The notes: generated by a model not told the origin, from the sequence alone. A DNA stretch of 64,000 nucleotides from Mesorhizobium australicum (GCF_900177325.1 NZ_FXBL01000004.1:1054001-1118000); one strand, 5' to 3'; shown: positions 8,402 through 19,209, counted from the stretch's first letter. Made by a program: numbers and translations.

Positions 8402-9438
8402 TGGCTGTCGCCGACCCGCTGGCGCACCAGCGGCGCGACCCTGGTGCCGTAGAGTTCGATCGCCTTCATCAGCCTGTCGTGCGGCATAAGGCCGATCGCC
8501 ATCTGGAGCATGAAGCGGTCGTTGCCGAAGATGCGGTGCATGGCGACGATCTTGTTCGCGACCGTTTCCGGATCGCCGACGAACAGATTGCCGTCCGGGC
8601 CGCGCGCCTGGTCGAAATGGGCCCTTGAGGTCGGCCCCCAGCCGCGCTCGCGGCCGATCCTGTTCATCACCGCCGCCTGCGGACCGTAGAAGTCGTCCGC
8701 CGCCTGATCCGACGTCTCTCCAACGAAGCCGTGGACGTTGAGGCTCGTCGCCAGATGGGCCGGATCGTGCCCGGCCTTCCGTGCGGTCTGGCGGTAGAGG
8801 TTGAAGAAGGGCTGGAACCGCGCCGGCTCCCCGCCGATGATCGCAAGCGCCATCGGCAGGCCGAGCGTCGCCGCCCGTACAACCGACTGCGGCGTGCCGC
8901 CGACGGCGATCCAGAGCGCCAGCTTCTCCTGCACGGGGCGGGGAAACACGCCGAGCCCGTCGATCCGCGGTGTGTGACGGCCGCCCGGCCAGGACACGCG
9001 CACCTCGTCGCGCAGCTTCGCCAGCAGTTCCAGCTTTTCGGAGAACAGCGTCTCGTAGTCGTTGAGGTCGTAGCCGAAGAGCGGGAAGCTCTCGATGAAG
9101 GAGCCGCGTCCGGCCATGATCTCGGCCCGGCCGCCCGAGATCAGGTCGAGCGTCGAATATTGCTGGAACACGCGCACCGGATCGTCGGAACTCAGAACGG
9201 TGACCGCGCTCGTCAGCCTGATCCGATTCGTGCGCGAGGCCGCGGCGGCGAGGATCATCGCGGGCGCGGAGGCCACGTAGTCGGGGCGGTGATGTTCGCC
9301 CAGCCCGAACACGTCGAGCCCGACCTGGTCGGCAAGCTCGATCTCCGCGATCAGTTCGCGCACGCGCTTCTCGCCCGCAGCACCCGTGCCGGCATGGGCG
9401 GGATCGACGTCGCCGAAGGTGTAAAGGCCGAGTTCCAT
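8392..9438 (-). CDS. LLM class flavin-dependent oxidoreductase
   Basis: The 348-residue protein is a second luciferase-like monooxygenase. It starts [13 protein letters not shown] and has the [11 protein letters not shown] motif (about 44-54), [40 protein letters not shown] and a C-terminal [13 protein letters not shown] segment that is typical of the group. It should bind FMN, with electrons from a separate reductase; the substrate is unknown. The frame is open for 46 codons upstream of the chosen ATG, but those codons lack family features. It belongs to a different branch from the LLM gene at 6.6-7.6 kb, so this is not a recent tandem duplication. Confidence 0.88.
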   Translation of the reverse strand: MELGLYTFGDVDPAHAGTGAAGEKRVRELIAEIELADQVGLDVFGLGEHHRPDYVASAPAMILAAAASRTNRIRLTSAVTVLSSDDPVRVFQQYSTLDLISGGRAEIMAGRGSFIESFPLFGYDLNDYETLFSEKLELLAKLRDEVRVSWPGGRHTPRIDGLGVFPRPVQEKLALWIAVGGTPQSVVRAATLGLPMALAIIGGEPARFQPFFNLYRQTARKAGHDPAHLATSLNVHGFVGETSDQAADDFYGPQAAVMNRIGRERGWGPTSRAHFDQARGPDGNLFVGDPETVANKIVAMHRIFGNDRFMLQMAIGLMPHDRLMKAIELYGTRVAPLVRQRVGDSQAA

Positions 9439-9593
9439 GTGCCGCTCCGCGTTCGAGGTCTCAAGCAGATATGATTCGCGCGCGGGTGCCGCCAGTCTCC
9501 GTCCGGTGAACGCACCTTGCAGGGAAAGGCCCCGCATAGCGGTGCAGAAACGTCGCGCTGGCACAAAATCTGTCAAATCCGTTGTGCAGCGGG

Positions 9594-9621
9594 TTGAACT
9601 TCACGCGATCCTGCGTATGTA
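9594..9621 (+). promoter_or_regulatory. Candidate promoter of the DUF6481 gene
   Basis: TTGAAC (9594-9599) and TATGTA (9616-9621) are 16 bases apart and lie about 50 bases before the GTG start at 9674. The call rests on sequence alone. Confidence 0.4.
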
Positions 9622-9673
9622 AGCGGCGCACGCGTATGAGTATCGACGCAGACTGCGAGAGAGACTGACATCA

Positions 9674-10090
9674 GTGGCAATTTACAGGGAAAAGGACTTC
9701 ACGGAGAGGCGCAATGCCGCCGTTGAAGCGAAGAAGGCGTTGCTTGAACGGTTCAAGTCGCGTCCTTCGGAGGACGATCCGGAAGTGATCGCCCGCAAGC
9801 AGGAGCGCGAGGCCATCCTGGCCGCCCGCGCCATCCGCGAAAAAGAAAAAGAGAAGCTCCGGCAGGAGAAGCTCGCCCGCGAAGCGGCCGAACGTGCCGA
9901 ACGCGAGCGTCTTGCGGAAATCGCCCGCAAGGAAGCCGAGGAGCAGGCCCGCATCGAGGCCGAGGCTCGCGAGGCCGAGGAAAAGGATCGCCTGTCGCGC
10001 TACCTCGCCGAGGAAGCCGAGAAGAAGGCACGGCGCGACGCGCGCTACGCCGCTCGGAAGTCTCGCGTCGGGACCCGCCGCACCGCCTGA
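9674..10090 (+). CDS. DUF6481 family protein, highly charged coiled coil
   Basis: The 138-residue protein starts at a GTG with MAIYREKDFTERRNAAVEAK and is then almost wholly Ala, Arg, Glu and Lys. This gives one long charged helix or coiled coil from about residue 40 to 128. The N-terminal FTERRNAA(V)EAKKALLERFK segment matches a small conserved family seen in Hyphomicrobiales and annotated as DUF6481; the family name comes from memory of the pattern. No enzyme motif is visible and the function is unknown. The gene stands alone, with its own candidate promoter and a strong intrinsic terminator 45 bases after the stop. Confidence 0.8.
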   Translation: MAIYREKDFTERRNAAVEAKKALLERFKSRPSEDDPEVIARKQEREAILAARAIREKEKEKLRQEKLAREAAERAERERLAEIARKEAEEQARIEAEAREAEEKDRLSRYLAEEAEKKARRDARYAARKSRVGTRRTA

Positions 10091-10135
10091 TCCGGGTCGG
10101 ACAGCGTCCGGCCGAAAAGCTGCTCAGCCATTATG

Positions 10136-10165
10136 GCGGACCCGAGATGCTCGGGCCCGCTTTTT
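10136..10165 (+). terminator. Rho-independent terminator after the DUF6481 gene
   Basis: GCGGACCCGAG (10136-10146) pairs with CTCGGGCCCGC (10150-10160) apart from one A-C mismatch. A three-base loop separates the arms and TTTTT follows. Confidence 0.8.
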
Positions 10166-10196
10166 GGTGTTAGCCTTGTGACGCGGCGTCCGGAGC

Positions 10197-10331
10197 CTAC
10201 TTGTCTTTCTTCGGCTTGGAGATCCGTGCCGGCTCGACCTTGGCGAACGGCGCTGGCGCCGCGGCCGGTTTCTTCGCGTCCTTCTTGGGTTTTCGAGCTT
10301 CCTTGCCGGGCCTCATCGCACCCTTTGCCAT
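10197..10331 (-). CDS. Small Lys/Pro-rich basic protein of unknown function (44 aa)
   Basis: A 44-residue product starts MAKGAMRPGKEARKPKKDAK, is extremely basic, and ends in SKPKKDK. The ATG at 10331 has a near-perfect ribosome site (AAGGAGG, 6 bases upstream), which is strong evidence that it is translated. Short proteins opening MAKGxxRxxxEx(R/K)KPKK occur widely in proteobacteria without a known function. Nucleic-acid or ribosome association is a guess from charge alone. The frame extends upstream to an ATG at 10388, but the ribosome site argues for 10331. Confidence 0.7.
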   Translation of the reverse strand: MAKGAMRPGKEARKPKKDAKKPAAAPAPFAKVEPARISKPKKDK

Positions 10332-10413
10332 GCCATCCTCCTTCGGGGCGTTCGACTGAGCGCATCTGAATGGAAAAGCACAACGCAATCAAGCGCGAAC
10401 GCCGAGGCGCGGC

Positions 10414-11664
10414 CTAATCGTCGCCGTCGACGACGCGAAGCCGCAACTGGCCGGTGCGCGTCCCCACAGAGGGTTCCGCCGCTGGCGACGAATCCGCGCT
10501 GTCCGGAGCCTGGCCGAACTCCAGAGCCTCGATCTTCTGGCCGCGCTTGGCGAGCTTGTCGGCCGAGGTGACGATCTGGTCGATGTCCTTCGCCGTCAGC
10601 GCGAAATGCCCCTGCAACTTGCGCACGCGGTCGTCGAGACGGGACAGGTCCTCCATCAGTCGCACCACCTCGCCCTGGATCAGGTGCGCCTGCTCGCGCA
10701 TGCGGGCGTCCTTGAGCACCGACTGGATCACCTGGATCGACAGCATCAGCAGCGAGGGCGAGACGATGACGATGCGGGCGCGGTGCGCGCGCTGGACCAG
10801 CGCCTCGAAGTTCTCGTGGATCTCGGCGAAGATGGACTCCGAGGGCACGAACATGAAGGCCGTGTCCTGCGTCTCGCCGGTCAGCAGGTACTTCTCCGAG
10901 ATCGCCTTGATATGCACCTCAACGTCGCGCCGGAACGCCTGCGCGGCGGCCTTGGCGGCTTCCGGCGAGCCCTCCGCCGCCTCGGCGGCGCGGATCGCGT
11001 TCCATGCCTCCAGCGGGAACTTGGCGTCGATGACCAGCGGCGGTGTGCCGTTCGGCATCCTGACGATGCAGTCGGGGCGGCTGCCGTTCGACAGCGTCGC
11101 CTGGAACTCGTAGGCGCCGTGCGGCAGACCATCGGCGACGATCGCCTCCATGCGCGACTGACCGAAGGCGCCGCGCGTCTGCTTGTTCGACAGGATCGCC
11201 TGCAATTGGACGACCTGTCCGGCGAGCGACTGGATATTGCCCTGCGCCGTGTCGATCACCGCCAGCCGCTCCTGCAGCTTCGCCAGGCTCTCATGCGTCG
11301 AGCGGGTCTGCTCGGTCATCGTCTGGCCGATCCGCCCGGTCATGGCGTCGAGGCGTTGGCCGAGCGACTGGTTGAGCTCGGCCTGGCGCGCGGTCAGGCT
11401 CTCGTTCATCAGCCCCATCCGCGTCTGCATCTCGACCTGCTGGCGAACGATCTCGGCCATGCGCATCTCGGCGTCGCGCGCGAGCTGCGCGGCATCCGCG
11501 GCCGCCTGGGCACGCGCGCTCGCCGACCGCCACAGCGCCGCCGCCAGAAGCCCGACGAGGAGCAGCAGGACAATGCCGGCCCCGGCGAGCGCGTGGCCGA
11601 GCGTCACGGTCGTCGCACCGAGCTGCGCCACGGGCCGGTCGAGAAGAATCGAAAGATCGTTCAT
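10414..11664 (-). CDS. rmuC: DNA recombination protein RmuC
   Basis: The 416-residue protein has an N-terminal membrane anchor (GAGIVLLLLVGLLAAALWRS, about 28-47), a long coiled-coil region (about 50-160) and the RmuC nuclease-like domain (about 165-370). That domain contains the PLVIDAKFPLEAWNA and AFMFVPSESIFAEIHENF motifs. In E. coli RmuC limits inversions at short inverted repeats and is related to restriction-endonuclease folds. The length is typical. The gene is transcribed alone and is divergent from def, with about 100 bases between the starts. Confidence 0.92.
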   Translation of the reverse strand: MNDLSILLDRPVAQLGATTVTLGHALAGAGIVLLLLVGLLAAALWRSASARAQAAADAAQLARDAEMRMAEIVRQQVEMQTRMGLMNESLTARQAELNQSLGQRLDAMTGRIGQTMTEQTRSTHESLAKLQERLAVIDTAQGNIQSLAGQVVQLQAILSNKQTRGAFGQSRMEAIVADGLPHGAYEFQATLSNGSRPDCIVRMPNGTPPLVIDAKFPLEAWNAIRAAEAAEGSPEAAKAAAQAFRRDVEVHIKAISEKYLLTGETQDTAFMFVPSESIFAEIHENFEALVQRAHRARIVIVSPSLLMLSIQVIQSVLKDARMREQAHLIQGEVVRLMEDLSRLDDRVRKLQGHFALTAKDIDQIVTSADKLAKRGQKIEALEFGQAPDSADSSPAAEPSVGTRTGQLRLRVVDGDD

Positions 11665-11729
11665 GCCGACACTCTAGGCGATTCGTCGCGCGCCGTCAGA
11701 TCAAAACGGGAACGAAGCGTCGGGCTATG

Positions 11730-11757
11730 TTGACGCTGGATGGATCACGGCTTACCT
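11730..11757 (+). promoter_or_regulatory. Candidate promoter of def
   Basis: TTGACG (11730-11735) and TTACCT (11752-11757) are spaced by 16 bases. The -10-like box ends 7 bases before the def ATG (11765), and no clear Shine-Dalgarno sequence lies between, so a leaderless transcript is possible. Confidence 0.35.
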
Positions 11758-11764
11758 GAGCGAC

Positions 11765-12274
11765 ATGTCCGTCAAGCCCTTGATCATCCTTCCCGACCCG
11801 CTGCTGCGCCAGGTTTCCAAGCCCGTGGAGCGCGTCGACGCGCCGCTTCTGAAGTTTGCCGGCGACATGCTGGACACGATGTACGACGCCCCCGGCATCG
11901 GCCTTGCCGCGATCCAGGTGGGCGAGCCGCTGCGCCTGGTCGTCATCGACCTTGCCAAGGAGGGCGAGACGCCGGAGCCGCAGATCTTCATCAATCCGGA
12001 GATCATGGCTTCCGGCAACGACACCAATGTCCACGAGGAAGGCTGCCTTTCGATCCCCGACTACTATGCCGAGGTCGAGCGCCCGGCCAGCGTGACCGTC
12101 CGCTATCTCGACAAGGACGGCAAGCAGCAGGAACTCGCCGCGGACGGACTGCTGGCAACCTGCCTGCAGCACGAGATCGACCATCTGAACGGCGTGCTGT
12201 TCATCGACCATATCTCGAAGCTGAAGCGCGACATGGTGATGCGCAAGTTCAAGAAGCTCGCGCGCACCGCCTGA
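11765..12274 (+). CDS. def: Peptide deformylase
   Basis: The enzyme removes the N-formyl group from nascent proteins, using a metal held by one Cys and two His. The 169-residue product shows all three family motifs: GIGLAAIQ (44-51), EGCLS (92-96, metal Cys94) and HEIDH (136-140, two His and the catalytic Glu). Length matches typical type 1 deformylases. No methionyl-tRNA formyltransferase gene (fmt), the frequent partner, lies downstream here; the gene ends at a bidirectional terminator shared with yidC. Confidence 0.96.
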   Translation: MSVKPLIILPDPLLRQVSKPVERVDAPLLKFAGDMLDTMYDAPGIGLAAIQVGEPLRLVVIDLAKEGETPEPQIFINPEIMASGNDTNVHEEGCLSIPDYYAEVERPASVTVRYLDKDGKQQELAADGLLATCLQHEIDHLNGVLFIDHISKLKRDMVMRKFKKLARTA

Positions 12275-12320
12275 GCGGAGCGTCCCGGCCACCGACGTTC
12301 ACTTCCAAGTCGCTCCAACG

Positions 12321-12346
12321 AAAAAGCCCGCCGAAGCGGGCTTTTT
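12321..12346. terminator. Bidirectional intrinsic terminator between def and yidC
   Basis: AAAAAGCCCGC (12321-12331) and GCGGGCTTTTT form an 11-base-pair stem with a CGAA loop. A-runs and T-runs flank the GC core, so it can serve the convergent def and yidC genes alike. Confidence 0.9.
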
Positions 12347-12368
12347 GTTTGAGGGTTTTGCGCGGCGG

Positions 12369-14186
12369 CTATTCCGCCGGCGTGGGTTTCTTCTTGAAGA
12401 TGCCGATGAGATTGTCCCAGAGCTCGATCTTGGCGCCCTGGCGCTTCATGATGATGCCCTGCTGCAGGATCGACAGCGAGTTGTTCCATGCCCAGTAGAT
12501 CACCAGGCCGGCGGGGAACGAGGCCAGCATGAAGGTGAATATGACCGGCATCCAGGTGAAGATCATCGCCTGGGTCGGGTCCGGCGGCGTCGGGTTCATC
12601 CGCATCTGCAGGAACATCGTGATGCCCATGATGATCGGCCACACGCCGATCAGCAGGAATGCCGGAACCGCGAACGGCAGCAGGCCAAACAGGTTGAAGA
12701 TCGAGGTCGGATCGGGTGCCGCGAGGTCCTGGATCCAGCCGAAGAACGGCGCATGCCGCATCTCGATCGTGACGTACAGCACCTTGTAGAGCGCGAAGAA
12801 GACGGGGATCTGGATCAGGATCGGCCAGCAGCCGGCAAGCGGATTGATCTTCTCCGTCTTGTAGAGCTCCATCATCGCCTGCTGCTGCTTCATCTTGTCG
12901 TCCGCGTATTTCTCGCGGATCTCCAGCATCTTCGGCTGCATCTTCTTCATGTTCGCCATCGAGGCGTAGCTCTTGTTGGCGAGCGGGAAGAAAACGGCCT
13001 TGACGATGACCGTGGTGGCGAGGATCGCCAGGCCGAAATTGCCGAGCAGCTTGTAGAGGTGGTCGATCAGCCAGAACATCGGCTTGGTGATGAAATAGAA
13101 CCAGCCCCAGTCGATCATCAGGTCGAACTGCCGGATCTGCCGGTCGGTCTCGTAGGCCTGGATCTTGTTCACTTCCTTGGCACCGGCAAAGACGAGCGTC
13201 TCGACATTGGCGGAGGCACCCGGCGCGAGCTGGATCGGATCGGTCAGGTAGTCGGCCTGGAAGCGGGCCCGGCCGTCATCGAACCAGGAGAAGTTGGGCT
13301 GGAAGGGCTGGGCGCCCGACGGGACCAGCGCGACGGCCCAGTATTTGTCGGTGATGCCAAGCCAGCCGTCGGTCGACTTGCCGGGCGTGACCCGCTTGTC
13401 TTCCTCGAGGGTGGCATATTTGATTTCCTGCAGGCCTTCCTCACCGGTTACGCCGATCAGGCCCTCATGGATCACGTAGACGCTCGGATGGGCCGGCTTG
13501 TCGAAGCGCGTGACGCGACCGTAGTTCTGAAGCGAAACGGCGGCCGCACCGGCATTTTCCACCTTGTCGCTGACCGTGAACATGTAGTTCGCGTCCACCG
13601 CGATGGTGCGCGTGAAGGTTATGCCCTTGTCGTTGGTGTAGGTCAGCGTGACCGGGGTCGACGGAGTGAGCGTCGCGCCGGCCGGGGCCGTCCAGACCGT
13701 ATCGGGGCCCGGCATTGCGCCGGCGTCGGCGCCGGCCACGTAGCCGATCTCGGCATACTGGCCGTTGGGCAGGGAGGCGGGATTGAGCAGGTCGATGTTG
13801 GGCGAGCTCTTGTCGACCTCGGTGTGGTAGGCCTTGAGCTTCAGGTCGTCGATCCGCGCGCCGGCGAGGTTGATCGAGCCGGCCAGCGCCGGTGTGTCGA
13901 TCGCGACACGGTTGCCGGCGGCGACCGTAGCCTCGCGGCTGGCGCCCGCGGGCGCCGAAGCCTGGCCGGGCACCGTCGTCTGGGGCGCACCGGGCACTCC
14001 GGCTCCGGCGGGCTGGCCGGGCTGTTCGGTCGTCGGCGAATTCTGCACGGCGATGCGTTCCTGCTCGATCCGGGCGGCCTCGCGCTGCGCCTCGATGCGC
14101 GGCTGCATGAAGAACACCTGCCAGACGGTCAGTATGATGACCGACAGGATGATCGTGATGAGCAGGTTGCGGTTATTGTCGGTCAT
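12369..14186 (-). CDS. yidC: Membrane protein insertase YidC
   Basis: YidC inserts and folds inner-membrane proteins, alone or with SecYEG. The 605-residue product has a first membrane segment ([20 protein letters not shown], about 7-26), a long periplasmic P1 domain (about 40-370) and the conserved five-helix core. The core includes [21 protein letters not shown] segments (here [20 protein letters not shown]), the cytoplasmic hairpin with [16 protein letters not shown], and [17 protein letters not shown]. The ATG overlaps the rnpA stop (ATGA), so the two are translationally coupled. The yidD gene often found between rnpA and yidC is absent. Confidence 0.96.
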   Translation of the reverse strand: MTDNNRNLLITIILSVIILTVWQVFFMQPRIEAQREAARIEQERIAVQNSPTTEQPGQPAGAGVPGAPQTTVPGQASAPAGASREATVAAGNRVAIDTPALAGSINLAGARIDDLKLKAYHTEVDKSSPNIDLLNPASLPNGQYAEIGYVAGADAGAMPGPDTVWTAPAGATLTPSTPVTLTYTNDKGITFTRTIAVDANYMFTVSDKVENAGAAAVSLQNYGRVTRFDKPAHPSVYVIHEGLIGVTGEEGLQEIKYATLEEDKRVTPGKSTDGWLGITDKYWAVALVPSGAQPFQPNFSWFDDGRARFQADYLTDPIQLAPGASANVETLVFAGAKEVNKIQAYETDRQIRQFDLMIDWGWFYFITKPMFWLIDHLYKLLGNFGLAILATTVIVKAVFFPLANKSYASMANMKKMQPKMLEIREKYADDKMKQQQAMMELYKTEKINPLAGCWPILIQIPVFFALYKVLYVTIEMRHAPFFGWIQDLAAPDPTSIFNLFGLLPFAVPAFLLIGVWPIIMGITMFLQMRMNPTPPDPTQAMIFTWMPVIFTFMLASFPAGLVIYWAWNNSLSILQQGIIMKRQGAKIELWDNLIGIFKKKPTPAE

Positions 14187-14521
14187 CGGTCGGTTCCGCG
14201 AATGCGCCGGGCAAGCTCGGCCTTCAATGTGCTGAACGGCGCGGCAAGCACGTCGCGCCGCGCGACGATCACATAGTCGCTCCCTGCCGCCATGTCATCA
14301 GCGGCATGGACGCGCATGGCTTCCTTGAGTCGGCGCCGGATACGGTTTCGGACGGCTGCGTTGCCGACCTTCTTCGTCACGGTGACGCCGAAACGTGGCG
14401 CGCCTTCGTCGTCGCGACGCAGCGCCTCCACGAGGAAAAGCCGCCCGCGGCGCTTTTCGCCCGCACGGACGGCCAGGAACTCAGCGCGTTTGCGCAGCCG
14501 TTCGGGAGGCCGGTTCTTCAC
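14183..14521 (-). CDS. rnpA: Ribonuclease P protein component
   Basis: RnpA is the protein subunit that helps the RNase P RNA mature tRNA 5' ends. The basic product starts, by the GTG at 14521, with [20 protein letters not shown] and has the RNR signature [16 protein letters not shown] near residue 65, which is diagnostic. This start lies 16 bases after the rpmH stop and gives 112 residues, close to the usual length. An ATG at 14617 inside rpmH is in frame and would add 32 residues without family similarity. The order rpmH-rnpA-yidC is the classic cluster. The ribosome site is weak, so coupling to rpmH translation is likely. Confidence 0.9.
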   Translation of the reverse strand: MKNRPPERLRKRAEFLAVRAGEKRRGRLFLVEALRRDDEGAPRFGVTVTKKVGNAAVRNRIRRRLKEAMRVHAADDMAAGSDYVIVARRDVLAAPFSTLKAELARRIRGTDR

Positions 14522-14537
14522 CGGCGCTGGCCCCGGA

Positions 14538-14672
14538 TCAGGCCGACAGCCGCTTGCGGCCGCGGTTGCGACGGGCTGCGACGACGGCGCGGCCGCCCTT
14601 GGTGGCCATGCGGGCACGGAATCCGTGCCGACGCTTGCGGACGAGCTTGGAGGGTTGATAGGTGCGCTTCAT
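14538..14672 (-). CDS. rpmH: 50S ribosomal protein L34
   Basis: The 44-residue product starts [20 protein letters not shown] and ends in NRGRKRLSA, a full match to bacterial L34, one of the most conserved small ribosomal proteins. It is the first gene of the rpmH-rnpA-yidC operon, with a good promoter about 120 bases upstream on the same strand. The gene encodes a protein of the large subunit near the peptide exit tunnel. Confidence 0.97.
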   Translation of the reverse strand: MKRTYQPSKLVRKRRHGFRARMATKGGRAVVAARRNRGRKRLSA

Positions 14673-14791
14673 TTATTTGATACCGCGGCGTGCGGCCCTT
14701 CTTGGATCTGTCTTTTCAACAGGAGCGTTTGCCGGACTGACACTGGGCGCAACAACAATTGCGCCGGGCGGTCGACCCGAGCGTGCGCGCG

Positions 14792-14820
14792 CTTTTAGTG
14801 AAGACCGGCGGCCGAGTCAA
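14792..14820 (-). promoter_or_regulatory. Promoter of the rpmH-rnpA-yidC operon
   Basis: Read on the minus strand, TTGACT (14820-14815) and TAAAAG (14797-14792) are separated by 17 bases. Transcription would start near 14785 and leave a leader of roughly 110 bases before rpmH. This is the only good promoter match in the gap between rpmH and lnt. Confidence 0.6.
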
Positions 14821-14904
14821 TGTACGGGAGCCGCGTGCTCGTTTGGCAGCGCTCCGGCCGCCTGATACACCGTGCGCACCGATTCGCGGGGACGAAGGGA
14901 ACGG

Positions 14905-16488
14905 ATGGAGCGGCTGGCCGGCAAGGTCATTCTGCTGTGGGGATGGCGCCGCGCGCTTCTGGCATTCGTAGCCGGCGCGCTGGCGACGCTGTCGCAGGCG
15001 CCGTTCGATTTCTTCGCCGTCTGCCTCGTCTCCTTTCCGGTCCTCGTTTGGCTGATCGATGGCGCGGTGAGCGAGGGCCGCGTCGGCCTCCTGGGCCGTC
15101 TCAAACCGGCATTTTCCGTCGGCTGGTGGTTCGGTTTCGGCTATTTCCTCGCCGGTCTCTGGTGGGTGGGGAACGCGCTGCTCGTCGAGGCCGAGAGCTT
15201 TGCCTGGGCGCTCCCGCTCGCAGTGCTCGTCCTGCCGGCCGGGCTGGCGATCTTCTACGGCCTGGCTGCGTCACTGGCGCGGCTGTTCTGGTCGGACGGG
15301 ATCGGTCGCATCTTTGCGCTCGCCTTTGGTTTCGGCATCGCGGAATGGCTGCGCGCGGTCGTCTTCACCGGCTTTCCCTGGAACGCGATCGGCTATGCGG
15401 CGATGCCCGACGCGGTGCTCATGCAATCGTCCTCGGTCGTCGGGCTCTACGGCATGAATGCGCTGGCGGTGTTCGTCTTCGCCATGCCGGCGCTGTTCGC
15501 CTCGAAGCGGCATCTGCGCGCGGGGACGCTCCTCGCCCTGGCGCTGGTGGCCGCCCATATCGGCTTCGGGCTGCTTCGTCCGCCTCCGGTCGCCGACGGC
15601 AGGAAGATCGCGCTTCGCATCGTCCAGCCCTCCATCGACCAGTCGGAAAAATGGGACGCCGCGGTTCGCGACCGTATCTTCAAGAGGTATCTCGACATGA
15701 CGACGGCGCCGCCGGCCGACGGTAAGAAGCGCCCGGATCTGATCGTCTGGCCAGAAACAGCCGTTCCCTTCCTCTTCACCGATCGCCCGGATGCGCTTGC
15801 AGCGCTGGGTGCCGCGCTCGAAGACGGCCAACTCCTCCTCGCGGGCGCGGTGCGCTCCGAGGGCGGCGCGGGCGGCAATGGCGAGACGCGCTATTACAAT
15901 TCGATCGTCGCGATCGACAGCCGCGGCGAGATTGTGGGCGCCTTCGACAAGGTGCATCTCGTGCCCTTCGGCGAATATCTGCCCTTCGAGGACATTCTGA
16001 CGCGCCTCGGGATGAAGAAGATCGTCTCGACGCCTGTGAGCTTCTCACAAGGACTGGGGCGATCGCTGCTCGACCTGCCAGGCGGGCTGCGCGCGCTGCC
16101 GCTGATCTGCTACGAGGCGATATTCCCGGGCGAGGTCGCTCCGGCGGCTCCAGGAGCCGACGTCATTCTCAATGTCACCAACGACGCCTGGTTCGGCGAC
16201 ACGCCCGGACCTTACCATCATTTCCGCCAGGCGCGGCTGCGCGCGGTAGAGCAGGGACTGCCGCTTCTGCGCGCAGCCAACAACGGCATTTCGGCGGTCG
16301 TCGCGGCCGACGGCCGAATCGTCGACGGCTTTGCGTTGAACGGCATAGGCAATCTCGACGCCGAGCTGGAGATCGCGAAGCGTCCTCCGCCGCTCGGTTC
16401 GCCAGACGTTAACGGTCTGCTGATTGTCGCCTTTTTTGCAATCTCCGCGTGTGCTATGTATTTTGCCGGGAGGGCGCGCCCGAATTGA
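14905..16488 (+). CDS. lnt: Apolipoprotein N-acyltransferase
   Basis: Lnt is an inner-membrane enzyme that adds the third acyl chain to the N-terminal Cys of lipoproteins. The 527-residue product has about seven membrane segments in the first 220 residues and a nitrilase-type domain after them. The catalytic triad is visible as Glu284 (VWPETAVPF), Lys349 ([12 protein letters not shown]) and Cys402 ([11 protein letters not shown]). The ATG at 14905 is chosen for its ribosome site (GAAGGGAA) and because it opens the expected [16 protein letters not shown] start; an ATG at 14872 is also in frame. The order lnt-XRE-metK-trmB is conserved in Hyphomicrobiales. Confidence 0.95.
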   Translation: MERLAGKVILLWGWRRALLAFVAGALATLSQAPFDFFAVCLVSFPVLVWLIDGAVSEGRVGLLGRLKPAFSVGWWFGFGYFLAGLWWVGNALLVEAESFAWALPLAVLVLPAGLAIFYGLAASLARLFWSDGIGRIFALAFGFGIAEWLRAVVFTGFPWNAIGYAAMPDAVLMQSSSVVGLYGMNALAVFVFAMPALFASKRHLRAGTLLALALVAAHIGFGLLRPPPVADGRKIALRIVQPSIDQSEKWDAAVRDRIFKRYLDMTTAPPADGKKRPDLIVWPETAVPFLFTDRPDALAALGAALEDGQLLLAGAVRSEGGAGGNGETRYYNSIVAIDSRGEIVGAFDKVHLVPFGEYLPFEDILTRLGMKKIVSTPVSFSQGLGRSLLDLPGGLRALPLICYEAIFPGEVAPAAPGADVILNVTNDAWFGDTPGPYHHFRQARLRAVEQGLPLLRAANNGISAVVAADGRIVDGFALNGIGNLDAELEIAKRPPPLGSPDVNGLLIVAFFAISACAMYFAGRARPN

Positions 16489-16629
16489 CAAGTGTTGAAG
16501 GGCGTCAGCATAGTAGACCGCCAGTCGTGGATTGGCTCTTTCGGTCGTGAATATTGGGGCCTTGTGCCGAAAGAGCAGGGAGACTGGCAAAAAAAACTCC
16601 ATACGGCCGTGCAAAGCGGCGAGGAAAAG

Positions 16630-17043
16630 ATGGTAGAGAACAAGAAAAAACCAAACCCGATCGATATACACGTCGGTAGCAGGATCCGACTGCGCCGGAA
16701 CATGCTCGGAATGAGCCAGGAGAAGCTTGGCGAAAGCCTCGGCATAACCTTTCAGCAGATTCAGAAATATGAGAAGGGCACGAATCGTGTCGGCGCGAGC
16801 CGCCTCCAGGCGATCGCATCGATTCTCGGCGTGCCGGTCTCGTTCTTCTTCGAGGATGCGCCGGGGCAGGAAGGGGGCGGGCCTGCCGGCTTTGCCGAGG
16901 ATTCGTCCACCAGCTACGTCGTGGACTTCCTGAACAGCGCCGAAGGCATCCAGCTCAACCGGGCATTCGTGAAGATCGCGGACGTCAAGGTGCGTCGCAA
17001 GGTCATCGACCTCGTGAAGGCGTTGGCCGCCGACGAAGACTGA
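16630..17043 (+). CDS. Helix-turn-helix (XRE family) transcriptional regulator
   Basis: The 137-residue protein has an XRE/Cro-type helix-turn-helix at about residues 16-71: RIRLRRNMLGMSQEKLGESL, then ITFQQIQKYEKGTNRVGASR. After it comes an acidic linker and a C-terminal helix region (LNSAEGIQLNRAFVKI). It resembles the short regulators found between lnt and metK in rhizobia, one of which was named PhrR for low-pH induction in Sinorhizobium; that name is from memory. The ATG at 16630 is chosen because GAGG stands 5 bases before it; the frame is open 46 codons further upstream. Its target is unknown; control of metK is possible from position. Confidence 0.88.
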   Translation: MVENKKKPNPIDIHVGSRIRLRRNMLGMSQEKLGESLGITFQQIQKYEKGTNRVGASRLQAIASILGVPVSFFFEDAPGQEGGGPAGFAEDSSTSYVVDFLNSAEGIQLNRAFVKIADVKVRRKVIDLVKALAADED

Positions 17044-17119
17044 GCGTCTGCTCGGCTCAAGCGGCCGGCAATGGCGGGGAAAATCGAAGGTGCGAGAGCC
17101 CTGCGCTGTCGCGCCCGTC

Positions 17120-17174
17120 TTGACGCGCGCCTGCCGCTTTTCTAACAGGATCGCCGATCGGGCTGGCGATCCTG
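17120..17174 (+). promoter_or_regulatory. metK promoter candidate with a 10-bp inverted repeat
   Basis: A promoter-like pair TTGACG (17120-17125) and CTAACA (17142-17147) has a 16-base spacer. Overlapping its end is a perfect inverted repeat: CAGGATCGCC (17146-17155) and GGCGATCCTG (17165-17174) with a 9-base loop. The repeat would span the transcription start, so it could be an operator or a 5' mRNA hairpin. It does not resemble the SAM-II or SAM/SAH riboswitch patterns as I know them. Confidence 0.4.
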
Positions 17175-17202
17175 CCGTGCCTGCTTTCCAGAGGGGACAC
17201 CC

Positions 17203-18474
<1,272 letters not shown>

Positions 18475-18481
18475 TCGAGAC

Positions 18482-19180
18482 ATGTCCGAAGAACGCCGCA
18501 CGCGCACGGCGGAGGCGTTCTTCGGTCGCCGCCACGGCAAGACCATCCGCCCGATGCAGGCCGTCGTGCTGGCCGACGTCCTGCCGCGGCTGAAGGTCGA
18601 CCTTTCAGCTGCGTCGCCCGGCGATCTGCGCGCGCTCTTTCCGGTTCCGGTCGACCGGATCGTTCTGGAAATAGGTTTCGGCGGCGGCGAACACCTGCAT
18701 CACGCGGCTGGAGCGGCGCCCGCCACCGGTTTCATCGGCGTGGAACCGTTCGTCAACGGCATGGCAAGCCTGCTGCGCATGCTGGAGCGGGAAGCGCGGC
18801 CTAACATCCGTCTCTACGACGACGACGCGGCCGCGCTGCTCGACTGGCTGCCCGACGGATCGCTCGACCGGATCGATCTTTTCTATCCGGATCCCTGGCC
18901 GAAGAAGAAGCATTGGAAACGCCGGTTCGTGAACCGGGCGAACCTCGACCGGTTCGCCAGGGTTCTGAAGCCCGGTGGCTTGTTCCGCTTTGCCTCGGAC
19001 ATCGACCACTACGTCAACTGGACGCTGCTGGAGGTCGCGCGGCAGGGCGGATTTTCATGGCGGGCCGAGATGCCCGACGACTGGCGCGCGCCGTACGAAG
19101 GCTGGCCGGGAACGCGCTACGAGGCCAAGGCGCTGCGCGAGGGGCGGAGGCCGGCCTATCTGACGTTTGTCAGGACCTAA
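18482..19180 (+). CDS. trmB: tRNA (guanine-N7-)-methyltransferase
   Basis: TrmB forms m7G at position 46 of tRNAs with SAM as donor. The 232-residue protein opens with [13 protein letters not shown] and carries the SAM-binding motif [12 protein letters not shown] (about 61-72), then the family-specific [20 protein letters not shown] (about 131-150), whose PDPWPKxxHxKRR core is diagnostic. It follows metK by 7 bases and probably shares its transcript. About 30 bases after its stop comes the end of a small convergent gene. Confidence 0.96.
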   Translation: MSEERRTRTAEAFFGRRHGKTIRPMQAVVLADVLPRLKVDLSAASPGDLRALFPVPVDRIVLEIGFGGGEHLHHAAGAAPATGFIGVEPFVNGMASLLRMLEREARPNIRLYDDDAAALLDWLPDGSLDRIDLFYPDPWPKKKHWKRRFVNRANLDRFARVLKPGGLFRFASDIDHYVNWTLLEVARQGGFSWRAEMPDDWRAPYEGWPGTRYEAKALREGRRPAYLTFVRT

Positions 19181-19209
19181 GACGTCCGGAGTCCCGTTGG
19201 GGTCGCTGA

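Noticed and set aside
17044..17202. A SAM riboswitch upstream of metK
   Set aside because: The region is only 159 bases and has one hairpin, but I could not find the conserved cores of SAM-I, SAM-II or SAM/SAH elements.
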